Of a stretch of 19,343 bases of DNA, positions 7,392 through 14,993 are shown in pieces. How positions within the stretch are numbered: position 1 is the stretch's first letter; each line of letters opens with the position of its first letter. The notes beneath the pieces are model-generated. The model searched no databases and was not told the DNA's origin. It worked only from the letters and a program-made list of their open reading frames with translations. A program made the position numbers and the translations under genes. Source of the DNA: WTJX01 sp045106295 (GTDB lineage: Bacteria > Bacteroidota > Bacteroidia > Cytophagales > JAAEPT01); NCBI GenBank assembly GCA_045106295.1, contig JBGCEI010000137.1:1-19343 (forward strand), written 5' to 3'.

Positions 7392-8652
7392 GCAAAACAT
7401 AGTACAAAGTGTAGACTGGATTACCATAGGCATCTTCTTTTTAATGATTCTTTTGGGGTGGCTAAATATCTATGCGGCAGATTATAACCCAGAGGAGGTC
7501 ACTTCTATTTTTGACCCTTCCAGTAAGGCAGGAAAGCAATTTATTTGGATCATTGGAGCGGTAGTAATTATGATGCTCCTGTATTACGTAGATTATAAAC
7601 TCTTGGATACATTAGCCTATGCATTATTTGGCTTTACTGTATTCTTGTTGTTGGCAGTATTAATCGTGGGAACAGAGAAAAATGGTGCTCGTTCTTGGTT
7701 TGACCTTGGTTTTATTAGTTTACAACCTTCTGAGTTTGCGAAAATAGCGACTTGTATGGCTCTTTGTCGCTTTTTGAGTGACAAAAACCCAAAAAATCAA
7801 TCGAATAAATTTTTAATATACGGAGCAGGCTTTTTGCTAGTTCCTATCACACTTATATTAATGCAACCAGATACAGGTTCAGTACTCGTGTTCTTTAGTT
7901 TAATAGTAGTACTCTATATCAATGGAATTAGTAATGGTCTTTTTTTTTCAGCATTAGCTTTGTTAGGTGTTTTTATTCTTTCATTAGTATTCAATGAGGT
8001 TAAACTGATTGTATCCTTTAGTGTATTAGCAGGCATTGCGATATACTTTTTTAGAAAGAGAAAAAAAATAGTAATAGCTATCTTCATTCTGACGGGAGCC
8101 ATTATTCTACAAATATTGGGGACACAGTTTTTTGTTCATAAAGTATTACAACCACACCAAAGAAAACGAATAGAAGTGATCTTGGACCCTAGTTCAGACC
8201 CGAAGGGGGCAGGGTGGAACACTATACAATCTAAAATTGCCATTGGTTCTGGAGGGTTTACAGGTAAAGGGTTTTTGGATGGAAACATTACAAAAGGAGA
8301 CTTTGTACCAGAACAGTTTACAGACTTTATCTTTTGTACAGTAGGGGAAGAGCATGGATTCATAGGCAGCTTCTTTATAGTGGCTCTTTTTGTTATCCTT
8401 TTACTGCGGCTAATCAAGTTGGCTGAACGGCAAAAATCACACTTTGCGCACCTTTATGGCTATTCCGTTGTGGCGATCTTCTTATTTCACTTCCTTATTA
8501 ATATTGGAATGGCATTAGGGATTTTACCTGTAATTGGAATCCCCCTTCCTTTCTTTAGTTACGGAGGGTCTTCTTTATGGTCCTTTACTATTCTACTTTT
8601 CATCTTCATTAAACTAGATGCCCATAGAGGAGATGTGCTAGCAAGAAGGTAA
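7381..8652 (+). CDS. rodA: SEDS-family peptidoglycan glycosyltransferase RodA
   Basis: 423 residues with about ten membrane helices. RodA polymerises lipid II into glycan strands with PBP2. Family landmarks are ARSWFDLGFISLQPSEFAK (103-121), QPDTGS (162-167), the large periplasmic loop with RIEVILDPSSDPKGAGW (263-279), PEQFTDFIF (310-318) and GIPLPFFSYGGSS (386-398). D273 in SSDPKGAGW occupies the place of the essential loop aspartate of SEDS enzymes (my positional inference). The start is TTG at 7381: an in-frame TAA sits immediately upstream at 7378-7380, and the first in-frame ATG (7444) would cut through membrane helix 1. The first 11 nt overlap mrdA, implying coupled translation, with the rare start perhaps lowering RodA yield. 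Confidence 0.96.
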   Translation: MTNRQNIVQSVDWITIGIFFLMILLGWLNIYAADYNPEEVTSIFDPSSKAGKQFIWIIGAVVIMMLLYYVDYKLLDTLAYALFGFTVFLLLAVLIVGTEKNGARSWFDLGFISLQPSEFAKIATCMALCRFLSDKNPKNQSNKFLIYGAGFLLVPITLILMQPDTGSVLVFFSLIVVLYINGISNGLFFSALALLGVFILSLVFNEVKLIVSFSVLAGIAIYFFRKRKKIVIAIFILTGAIILQILGTQFFVHKVLQPHQRKRIEVILDPSSDPKGAGWNTIQSKIAIGSGGFTGKGFLDGNITKGDFVPEQFTDFIFCTVGEEHGFIGSFFIVALFVILLLRLIKLAERQKSHFAHLYGYSVVAIFLFHFLINIGMALGILPVIGIPLPFFSYGGSSLWSFTILLFIFIKLDAHRGDVLARR

Positions 8653-8690
8653 GTAAACAGTGTCGGTTTAATCAATAAAAACTAGAACAA

Positions 8691-8987
8691 ATGTATAAAG
8701 ATATTATTAGCTATGAATTAGCAGAAAACATTTCTCAAGAGCACTTGTTGAGTGTAGCCAAACAGATTGTGAACGATTGGATGAAAAAACAAGCAGGATT
8801 TATCAAATGGGAAATCCATACGAACAACGATGGAAGCTTTACCGATATTGTATATTGGGAATCGAAAGAAGCAGCAAAAAATGCTGAAAAAGAGATGGGA
8901 AGTATTCCTAATGCCGCTGATTGGTTTGCTTGTTACAAAGAAGGAAGCATATCAAGCAAAAACCTGACTATGGTTGGAGCGTTTTAA
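8691..8987 (+). CDS. Small protein of dimeric alpha/beta-barrel (ABM-like) type, function unknown
   Basis: 98 residues, no signal peptide or membrane segment. The pattern is a beta strand (DIISYELAEN), a helix (QEHLLSVAKQIVNDWMKKQ), a strand pair ending in a W (GFIKWEIHTNNDGSFTDIVYWES), a helix (KEAAKNAEKEMGSIPNAADWFACY) and a final strand. This resembles the ferredoxin-like fold of antibiotic-biosynthesis-monooxygenase and related dimeric barrel proteins, many of which bind small molecules or haem and others of which have no known activity. I do not recognise a specific family. It lies 38 nt after rodA on the same strand, so it may be cotranscribed with the mre operon, and it is followed by a clear terminator. 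The context gives no reason to call it a cell-wall protein. Confidence 0.8.
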   Translation: MYKDIISYELAENISQEHLLSVAKQIVNDWMKKQAGFIKWEIHTNNDGSFTDIVYWESKEAAKNAEKEMGSIPNAADWFACYKEGSISSKNLTMVGAF

Positions 8988-9029
8988 AGAATAGCCTTCT
9001 CAAAACCACTATTCAGAAAAGAGATAAAA

Positions 9030-9056
9030 AAAGCCCAAATCTAAGACTTGGGCTTT
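9030..9056. terminator. Bidirectional intrinsic terminator between two convergent genes
   Basis: AAAGCCCAA (9030-9038) pairs with TTGGGCTTT (9048-9056); TC/GA extend the pairing inside after one A-C mismatch, around a short TAA loop. It is preceded by an A-run (9026-9032) and its 3' arm ends in TTT, with the pattern mirrored on the other strand. It sits between the end of the small gene (8987) and the 3' end of acnB (9080), so it can end transcription from both sides. Confidence 0.88.
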
Positions 9057-9079
9057 CAAATTACTTAAAAAGGATTTGC

Positions 9080-11863
9080 TTATGCTTTTACTAAATTCTT
9101 TTCAGAAGGCTTGAATTTAGTTAATACAATTCCATCGACTGCTGCTTCGTATTCTGCCATAGTAGGAGTTCTACCTAACACAGAAGACAATACAACCACT
9201 GGTGTAGATGATAATAAAGACTCACCTTTTTTCTCTCCAGAATCTTTTACCACTCTTCCTTGGAAAAGCCTTGTAGAAGTTGCCATTACGGTATCTCCTG
9301 GTTCAGCCTTTTCTTGGTTACCCATACATAGGTTACAACCAGGGCGTTCTAGGTAAAGTAAGTTTTCGTATTTGGTACGAGCTAATCCTTTTGGAGCACT
9401 ATCGTCAAATTCAAAACCAGAGTATTTTTGCAATACTTCCCAGTCACCTTCTTCTTTTAACTCATCCACAATGTTGTACGTTGGTGGAGCTACAACTAGT
9501 GGAGCGTTGAATTCTACCTTTCCTTGCTGTGACTCGATGTTTTTTAGCATTTGCGCTAAAATTTTCATGTCTCCTTTGTGAACCATACAAGACCCAACAA
9601 ATCCTAAGTCTACTTTCTTAGTTCCACCGTAGAAAGATAGAGGGCGAATGGTATCGTGAGTGTAACGCTTAGAAACGTCATCGTTATGTACATCAGGATC
9701 GGCTATCATTGGCTCTGCTATCTGATTTAAATCAATCTCTACTTCAGCATAGTATTTTGCAGTAGCATCAGGTCGTATAGCTGGCTTTTCGCCAGATTTC
9801 ATTTCCTTTATTCTTTTGTTTGCCTTGTCAATTAAGCCTTGAAGATCCTGCTTTTTGTTGTCCATCCCCTTATCAATCATGATTTGGATACGACCCTTTG
9901 CAATTTCTAATGACTCTATTAAGGTTTCATCTTCTGATATACAGATAGAAGCTTTTGCTTTCATCTCTGCCGTCCAGTCTGTAAATGTAAATGCTTGGTC
10001 AGAAGTTAGTGTACCGATATGTACTTCAATTACTCTTCCTTGGAATACATTTTCACCACCAAACTGCTTTAACATTTGTTGTTGCGTAGCGTGTACTACA
10101 TCACGGAAATCCATGTAGCTTTTCATATCACCTTTAAAGGTAACCTTTACTGACTCTGGAATTGGCATGGTAGCCTCACCTGTAGCTAATGCTAGAGCAA
10201 CTGTTCCTGAATCTGCACCAAAAGCAATTCCTTTTGACATTCTTGTATGAGAGTCACCACCGATAATGATATCCCAGTCACCAACAGTTAAGTCATTCAA
10301 TACCTTGTGGATAACATCGGTCATGGCATGGTACTTCCCTTCTGGATCACGTGCAGTAACTAAACCGAAGTCATTCATAAACTGCATTAATCTTGGAATG
10401 TTTGCTTTTGATCGATCATCCCAAACAGAAGCCGTATGGCAACCAGATTGGTAACCAGCATCCACGATTGGAGAAATCACGGTAGCAGCCATCATCTCTA
10501 ATTCCTGAGAAGTCATTAAACCTGTCGTATCCTGAGACCCTACAATGTTAACCTCTACTCTTGAATTTGAACCAGCATGTAATATTTTTCCTGGTGTGTT
10601 TCCTACAGCGTTTTTGTTGAAGATTTTTTCAACTGCTGTTAAGCCTTGCCCTTCAATAGACACTTCTTTTGACGGAGCATACACTTGAGGGATGTTGTCT
10701 ACGCCTAGTGTTTTAGCAGCAAACGTTTGCAGCTTTTTACCAAATACAACCGCATAAGAACCACCTGCTTTCATGAATTCGACTTTCTGAGGAGTAAATG
10801 CAGTAGAAATATCTTTTAACGCTTTATCGCCATTGTATAATTTCTTTTCTTTTGTGTTGATTGTTAAAACAGTTCCAGTTTTCACGGAATACTCTTCTTT
10901 TAGAATAGCATCGCCATTTTCATCAACAATGGTATTCCCGTCTGCGTCTTTTTGTTTAACCCAGTTTTTTAAATCGATACCAATACCACCAGTTACACCA
11001 ACAGTAGTTAGGAAGATTGGTGCAATACCATTTGTTCCTGCAATTACAGGCGCAATATTAATAAACGGTACATAAGGACTTGCTTTTACACCTGTCCATA
11101 GCGCTACGTTATTCACACCAGACATCCTAGATGAACCAACACCCATTGTTCCTTTTTCTGCTATTAACATCACACGCTTGTCAGGGTGTTGCTCTTTTAA
11201 AGCCAACAATTCCTTTTGCATGTCTTTGTTGTGCTCAAACATACATTGCCCATGTAATTCACGGTCAGACCTCGAATGTGCATCAGCTCCTGGTGACAAT
11301 AAGTCTGTAGAGATATCTCCCACACCTGCTATGTAGGTTACGATGTCTATTTTTTCTTCTATCTCTGGAAGCTTTGTAAAGAACTCAGCTTTCGCATAGC
11401 TTTCTAATAATTCTTTAGCTACAGCACTCCCTGCTTTAAACGCTTTTTCTAAACGTTCTGTATCCGCTTCGTAAAGGAAAACTTGAGTTTTTAAAACTTT
11501 TGTAGCTTCTTCTGCAATAGATGCATCATCACCTAAAGCCAAATCAAGCAATACATCAACAGAAGGGCCACCTTTCATGTGCGACAATTGCTCAAAAGCA
11601 AAAGCAGGAGAAATTTCTTTTAAAACCTCTTCACCTAAAATGATTTCTTTTAAAAATTTAGCTTTTACTCCAGCAGCACTTGTTGTACCAGGTAATACAT
11701 TATAAATAAAAAAGTTAAGAGAATCATCTCTGTAAGCGTTACCTGAATCTTTAATTTGCGCAATGATTTCGCTTAGTAATTCAGCACCATCAATTGGTTT
11801 CGGGTGAAGTCCTTGACCTTTTCTTTCTTCGATCTCCTTGAGGTAATCTTTGTACGTATTCAT
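9080..11863 (-). CDS. acnB: Bifunctional aconitate hydratase 2 / 2-methylisocitrate dehydratase (aconitase B)
   Basis: 927 residues, slightly longer than the 865-residue Escherichia coli AcnB. It interconverts citrate and isocitrate in the TCA cycle in the cytoplasm via a [4Fe-4S] cluster. The AcnB domain order is visible: helical HEAT-like domain (about 1-160), swivel domain (about 170-400, with EKGTMGVGSSRMSGVNN at 236-252) and catalytic core. The three cluster ligands appear as C759 (FVGSCMVHKGD) and C843/C846 (RPGCNLCMGNQEKA). SGCHTASVWDD (473-483) and GGDSHTRMSKGIAFGADSGT are also characteristic. A loop at about 304-325 (QKDADGNTIVDENGDAIL) and an insert between C759 and C843 account for the extra length; both match what I recall of Bacteroidota AcnB. 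The gene has its own promoter at 11923-11953 and an operator-like palindrome in its leader. Confidence 0.97.
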   Translation of the reverse strand: MNTYKDYLKEIEERKGQGLHPKPIDGAELLSEIIAQIKDSGNAYRDDSLNFFIYNVLPGTTSAAGVKAKFLKEIILGEEVLKEISPAFAFEQLSHMKGGPSVDVLLDLALGDDASIAEEATKVLKTQVFLYEADTERLEKAFKAGSAVAKELLESYAKAEFFTKLPEIEEKIDIVTYIAGVGDISTDLLSPGADAHSRSDRELHGQCMFEHNKDMQKELLALKEQHPDKRVMLIAEKGTMGVGSSRMSGVNNVALWTGVKASPYVPFINIAPVIAGTNGIAPIFLTTVGVTGGIGIDLKNWVKQKDADGNTIVDENGDAILKEEYSVKTGTVLTINTKEKKLYNGDKALKDISTAFTPQKVEFMKAGGSYAVVFGKKLQTFAAKTLGVDNIPQVYAPSKEVSIEGQGLTAVEKIFNKNAVGNTPGKILHAGSNSRVEVNIVGSQDTTGLMTSQELEMMAATVISPIVDAGYQSGCHTASVWDDRSKANIPRLMQFMNDFGLVTARDPEGKYHAMTDVIHKVLNDLTVGDWDIIIGGDSHTRMSKGIAFGADSGTVALALATGEATMPIPESVKVTFKGDMKSYMDFRDVVHATQQQMLKQFGGENVFQGRVIEVHIGTLTSDQAFTFTDWTAEMKAKASICISEDETLIESLEIAKGRIQIMIDKGMDNKKQDLQGLIDKANKRIKEMKSGEKPAIRPDATAKYYAEVEIDLNQIAEPMIADPDVHNDDVSKRYTHDTIRPLSFYGGTKKVDLGFVGSCMVHKGDMKILAQMLKNIESQQGKVEFNAPLVVAPPTYNIVDELKEEGDWEVLQKYSGFEFDDSAPKGLARTKYENLLYLERPGCNLCMGNQEKAEPGDTVMATSTRLFQGRVVKDSGEKKGESLLSSTPVVVLSSVLGRTPTMAEYEAAVDGIVLTKFKPSEKNLVKA

Positions 11864-11897
11864 AAAATTTTCAATGTTAAACGGCAGGGTTAGCTAA

Positions 11898-11909
11898 GAA
11901 CGAGCGTTC
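11898..11909. promoter_or_regulatory. Operator-like palindrome in the acnB leader
   Basis: GAACG-AG-CGTTC is a perfect 5+5 inverted repeat with a 2-nt centre. On the minus strand it lies 13 nt downstream of the acnB -7 box, that is, at or just after the expected transcription start, and about 34 nt before the ATG. The shape (GAACG n n CGTTC) is like operators bound by many TetR-family repressors. The RNA could also form a very small hairpin, but a 2-nt loop is unfavourable, so a DNA-binding site is the better reading. Confidence 0.4.
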
Positions 11910-11922
11910 AAATACCCATTAC

Positions 11923-11953
11923 CAAATTTATGTACGGAGCAGTTAAGAAACAA
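11923..11953 (-). promoter_or_regulatory. Promoter of acnB, Bacteroidota sigma-ABfr type
   Basis: On the minus strand, TTG (11951-11953), a 20-nt spacer and TAAATTTG (11923-11930) match the Bacteroidota consensus TTG-N19-21-TAnnTTTG exactly in the -7 box. The expected start is near 11915, giving a leader of about 50 nt to the acnB ATG at 11863. Confidence 0.78.
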
Positions 11954-12001
11954 TCTTCATAGAGGGAAAATAATGAACAAAAGCAGCATTTTGTTATGTA
12001 T

Positions 12002-12034
12002 TTGTATATAGGTCAGGTTTAATACGTACTTTTG
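12002..12034 (+). promoter_or_regulatory. Promoter of the DEAD-box helicase gene
   Basis: TTG (12002-12004, part of TTTG) is followed after 22 nt by TACTTTTG (12027-12034), an exact TAnnTTTG box. The expected start is near 12040, about 20 nt before the TTG codon at 12060. The promoter therefore supports that codon as the translation start: an in-frame stop at 12009-12011 lies upstream and no ATG intervenes. It diverges from the acnB promoter with about 48 bp between their -33 elements. Confidence 0.75.
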
Positions 12035-12059
12035 TAGTTCAATTAGTAAACATACAGTT

Positions 12060-13178
12060 TTGGATAACTTCGAAGATATAGGCATACGCAAAAAATTGGT
12101 ACAAGGGTTAAACGATCTCAACATCACCAAACCTTCTGAAATACAAAAACACGTGATTCCTCTTTTGGTGCAGTCCAATACAGACTTGGTAGCTCAAGCA
12201 CAAACAGGAACAGGAAAAACTGCTGCTTTTGGATTACCTCTTTTACAAAAGATAGAAGCGAACACCAAACAAGTACAAGGACTTATTTTATGCCCTACCA
12301 GAGAGTTAGGTCAGCAGGTAGCTAAGCAGTTATTTAAGTTTACGAAGTACACCGAAAAGATTTTTGTAGAAGCAGTTTATGGTGGGGAGAAGATAGATAT
12401 TCAGATTGGAAGATTAAGAAGGCCTACTCATATTATTGTAGCCACGCCAGGGAGATTGATTGATCTGTTAAAGCGAAAAGCAGTTGATTTGAGTTACGTT
12501 AAAACAGTTGTTTTAGACGAGGCAGATGAAATGCTGAGTATGGGTTTTAAAATTCAGCTAAACAAGATATTAGATTCTCTTCCAAACGTACAAAATAAGT
12601 GGTTGTTCTCCGCTACTATTCCTGAAGGCATTGCTCAGATAGTAAATAAACACATGAGCAAAGATGCGGTGAGAATTAATACCAGCCGTAAAGTGGTAAA
12701 CAAGAACATTACTCACCAATTTCTGATTTGTGATGAGATGGATAAGGTAAATATCCTGCATCAATTCTTGAAATCGCAGAAACAGAACAGAGGGATGATT
12801 TTCTGTAAAACCAAATCAGCTACACAAGAGCTAGTAAAGCAATTGAAAGCGAAGAATGTTCCTGCTGATGCTATTCATGGTGACCTACTTCAAAAAGAAA
12901 GAGACGAAGTAATGCGTGCATTCAAAAACGAGAGCTTACGTATTCTAATTGCTACCGACATTGCCGCTAGAGGAATAGATGTAGAAGCATTGACTTATGT
13001 AGTCCATTTCCAATTGCCAGACAAAGACGAATACTACACTCACCGTAGTGGGCGTACCGCCCGTGCAGGAAGAGAAGGGCTTTCACTGTCATTGGTTACT
13101 TCAGCTGAATTAAAAAGTATCCGCTTTTTTGAAAAAAAACTAGGAATTGCTTTTAAGCAAGTAAGACAAGTGAAATAA
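12060..13178 (+). CDS. DEAD-box ATP-dependent RNA helicase, minimal core
   Basis: 372 residues. Q motif region F4..GIRKKLVQGLNDLNITKPSEIQ (4-29), motif I AQTGTGKT (47-54), Ia PTREL (79-83), Ib TPGR (129-132), II DEAD (153-156), III SAT (184-186), IV MIFCKTK (246-252), V ATDIAARGIDV (298-308) and VI HRSGRTARAG (328-337) are all present. The protein remodels RNA, probably in ribosome assembly or RNA decay. It ends only about 35 residues after motif VI, so it lacks the basic or DbpA-type RNA-binding tail that gives many paralogues their target. The start is TTG at 12060, forced by an upstream stop and supported by the promoter. Which paralogue (RhlE-, DbpA- or DeaD-like) cannot be decided; no symbol is given. 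The stop is 8 bp from the 3' end of convergent trpS. Confidence 0.95.
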   Translation: MDNFEDIGIRKKLVQGLNDLNITKPSEIQKHVIPLLVQSNTDLVAQAQTGTGKTAAFGLPLLQKIEANTKQVQGLILCPTRELGQQVAKQLFKFTKYTEKIFVEAVYGGEKIDIQIGRLRRPTHIIVATPGRLIDLLKRKAVDLSYVKTVVLDEADEMLSMGFKIQLNKILDSLPNVQNKWLFSATIPEGIAQIVNKHMSKDAVRINTSRKVVNKNITHQFLICDEMDKVNILHQFLKSQKQNRGMIFCKTKSATQELVKQLKAKNVPADAIHGDLLQKERDEVMRAFKNESLRILIATDIAARGIDVEALTYVVHFQLPDKDEYYTHRSGRTARAGREGLSLSLVTSAELKSIRFFEKKLGIAFKQVRQVK

Positions 13179-13186
13179 GGTTTCCT

Positions 13187-14170
13187 CTAAAACCCTAATT
13201 TCTCCCTCACCTGCTGTAACCTAGCATTAGCAATAGCTTTAGCTTTTTCAGCTCCTTTTTGTAGTTCGTTATCTAGCCTGGATTTATCATTCATAAGCTC
13301 GGTAAACAGCGCTCGCTGTTTGCCATATTGCTCACAAATCAATTCAAACAAAGCTTGTTTAGCATGTCCATAACCATAATTTCCTCCTTCATAATTTTTG
13401 CGCATTTCAGCCTGTTGATCTGCATTGGCCAGCAAACTGAAAATTTTGAATACATTACACGTATCTGGGTTTTTAGGGTCTTCTAACGGCGTGCTATCCG
13501 TCTCTATAGCCATTACATTTTTACGTAGTTTTTTATCTGGTAAAAAAATATCAATAAAATTATTATAAGATTTACTCATCTTATTTCCATCCGTTCCCGG
13601 AATCACCATCACATCTTCTTTAATCTGCGGTTCAGGGATTACAAACGTATCTCCTAATTGATGGTTAAATGCACGAGCAATGTCTCTGGTAATTTCAAGG
13701 TGTTGCTTCTGGTCTTTTCCAGTAGGCACTACTTCTGCATCGTACAACAAAATATCTGCTGCCATTAATACAGGGTAAGTAAACAAGCCTGTATTCACCT
13801 TACTTTTTTGGCTTTCGCCTAATTTCTCGACCTTATCCTTGTACGAGTGTGCGTTTTCCAACATAGGTAAAGGAGTAAAGCAATTCAAATACCACGCTAA
13901 CTCACATACTTGTGGGATATCCGATTGACGGTAAAAAATGTTTTTGTCCGTATCAAATCCAAAAGCCAACCATGCTGCCGCTACTGCATAGGTGTTTTCC
14001 TTCAATACATCCGCATCTTTAATTGCTGTGATAGAATGCATATCAGCAATAAAAAACAAAGACTCATTCTTAGGGTCTTTAGACAATTCAATAGCCGGAA
14101 TTATCGCCCCTAATAAATTCCCTAAATGCGGTACTCCCGTTGCTTGTATTCCTGTCAGTATTCGAGACAT
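13187..14170 (-). CDS. trpS: Tryptophanyl-tRNA synthetase
   Basis: 327 residues, normal for bacterial TrpRS. A class I synthetase that charges tRNA-Trp. The HIGH signature appears as HLGN (15-18, in GVPHLGNLLG) and KMSKS is exact at 197-201 (GNKMSKSYNN). TrpRS-typical stretches are ADMHSITA (42-49), NCFTPLPMLENAHSYKDK, and MAADILLYDAEVVPTGKDQKQHLE (136-159), which distinguish it from TyrRS. The ATG at 14170 lies 2 nt after the engB stop, so the two genes form an operon. The 3' end faces the helicase gene with 8 bp between stop codons, leaving no room for a separate terminator. Confidence 0.97.
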   Translation of the reverse strand: MSRILTGIQATGVPHLGNLLGAIIPAIELSKDPKNESLFFIADMHSITAIKDADVLKENTYAVAAAWLAFGFDTDKNIFYRQSDIPQVCELAWYLNCFTPLPMLENAHSYKDKVEKLGESQKSKVNTGLFTYPVLMAADILLYDAEVVPTGKDQKQHLEITRDIARAFNHQLGDTFVIPEPQIKEDVMVIPGTDGNKMSKSYNNFIDIFLPDKKLRKNVMAIETDSTPLEDPKNPDTCNVFKIFSLLANADQQAEMRKNYEGGNYGYGHAKQALFELICEQYGKQRALFTELMNDKSRLDNELQKGAEKAKAIANARLQQVREKLGF

Positions 14171-14172
14171 GC

Positions 14173-14769
14173 TTAAAATTCTTTATTTAATTCGTCAATG
14201 TAATTTAGTACTTCATCTTTTCCCATTCCCTTTTCAGAAGAGGTCACTAGATAAGGAGGAATATCTTCCCACGTTTCTTTCAATTTGGCAGTGTATTTTT
14301 TTACGTATTTATCAATAACTGTAGGTTTCAGTTTATCTGCTTTCGTAAAAACAATTGTAAAAGGGAGTTGGTTTTCACCCATCCACTCAATAAAAGTAAG
14401 GTCATTTTTTTGAGGTTCGTGCCGTATGTCTATTAAAACAAACGTGCAGATTAAATTTTCTCTTTCTTTCAAATAATTACGTAAGCTTACATTCCACTCT
14501 TCTTTTATGGTTTTACTCACTCGTGCCCAGCCATAACCTGGTAAATCAACTAAATACCAAATACCATCGATATCAAAATGATTGATGTGCTGTGTCTTGC
14601 CCGGTGTTCCAGAAGTCTTGGCTAAGCTCTTTCTGTCCGTTAACATATTAATTAAAGAAGACTTCCCTACGTTTGATCTCCCAATAAACGCATATTCGGG
14701 TCTGTTTGCCGGAGGGCATATATCCAAAGTGGGACTACTTTTTATAAACTTAGCTTCTTTTATTACCAC
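14173..14769 (-). CDS. engB: Ribosome biogenesis GTP-binding protein EngB/YsxC/YihA
   Basis: 198 residues, the usual size. A TrmE-Era-EngA-type small GTPase needed for large ribosomal subunit assembly. G1 GRSNVGKS (30-37), G2 threonine T59 (GTPGKTQ), G3 DLPG (75-78, in LVDLPGYGWARV), G4 TKAD (142-145) and G5 SSE (177-179) are all intact. PEYAFIGRSNVGKSSLINML is highly characteristic. The start is GTG at 14769: an in-frame TGA lies five codons upstream and no ATG intervenes, while starting later would remove the first strand. It is the first gene of an engB-trpS pair (2-nt gap). Its upstream region carries the compound inverted repeat at 14810-14908. Confidence 0.96.
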   Translation of the reverse strand: MVIKEAKFIKSSPTLDICPPANRPEYAFIGRSNVGKSSLINMLTDRKSLAKTSGTPGKTQHINHFDIDGIWYLVDLPGYGWARVSKTIKEEWNVSLRNYLKERENLICTFVLIDIRHEPQKNDLTFIEWMGENQLPFTIVFTKADKLKPTVIDKYVKKYTAKLKETWEDIPPYLVTSSEKGMGKDEVLNYIDELNKEF

Positions 14770-14809
14770 TTGTCTTAGATTTCAGGTTTACACTGATTAA
14801 ATAAACGAC

Positions 14810-14908
14810 GTTTAGTCTAGGGGTTATCGTCATCCCTGCGAAGGCAGGAATCCCAAACAGCTAACCACTGAGATTCCCGATTACTCGGGAATGACGATAA
14901 TGCTAAAC
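14810..14908. repeat. Compound inverted repeat (cruciform-like element) between engB and ubiE
   Basis: Outer arms GTTTAG (14810-14815) and CTAAAC (14903-14908) flank TTATCGTCAT (14824-14833) and ATGACGATAA (14891-14900). Inside are two hairpins: CCTGC-GAAG-GCAGG (14835-14848) and ATTCCCGA-TTAC-TCGGGAAT (14873-14892). GGAATC (14848-14853) and GATTCC (14872-14877) are also complementary, so alternative folds compete. The module CGTCATCCCTGCGAAGGCAGGAATCC resembles a widely dispersed bacterial intergenic repeat, recalled and not searched. It lies between divergent genes, so it is not a terminator between convergent genes; it may sit in the engB leader. Confidence 0.8.
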
Positions 14909-14927
14909 TACATCACCGATTAAAGGA

Positions 14928-14935
14928 CAAATTTA
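14928..14935 (-). promoter_or_regulatory. Possible -7 box for engB-trpS
   Basis: On the minus strand the sequence reads TAAATTTG, an exact TAnnTTTG match and the same octamer as the acnB -7 box. However, no TTG lies 19-23 nt upstream of it. If used, transcription would start near 14920 and put the entire compound inverted repeat in a leader of about 150 nt. Confidence 0.3.
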
Positions 14936-14993
14936 TTATTATCTACTCACATAAACTAAATAGACGTACAATAGTTATATAAGTAGGGCATAA

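Noticed and set aside
10890..10955. EF-hand-like DADGNTIVDENGD loop in AcnB (about residues 306-318)
   Set aside because: It lacks the flanking helices of an EF hand and looks like a family-specific insertion loop.
9111..11075. Open frames on the plus strand opposite acnB
   Set aside because: They are antisense to an intact, highly conserved 927-residue enzyme, show no domain or motif, and have no promoter of their own.
13179..13194. GGTTT/AAACC hairpin as a shared terminator for the helicase gene and trpS
   Set aside because: Only 5 bp, AT-rich and overlapping the trpS coding end; too weak to call.
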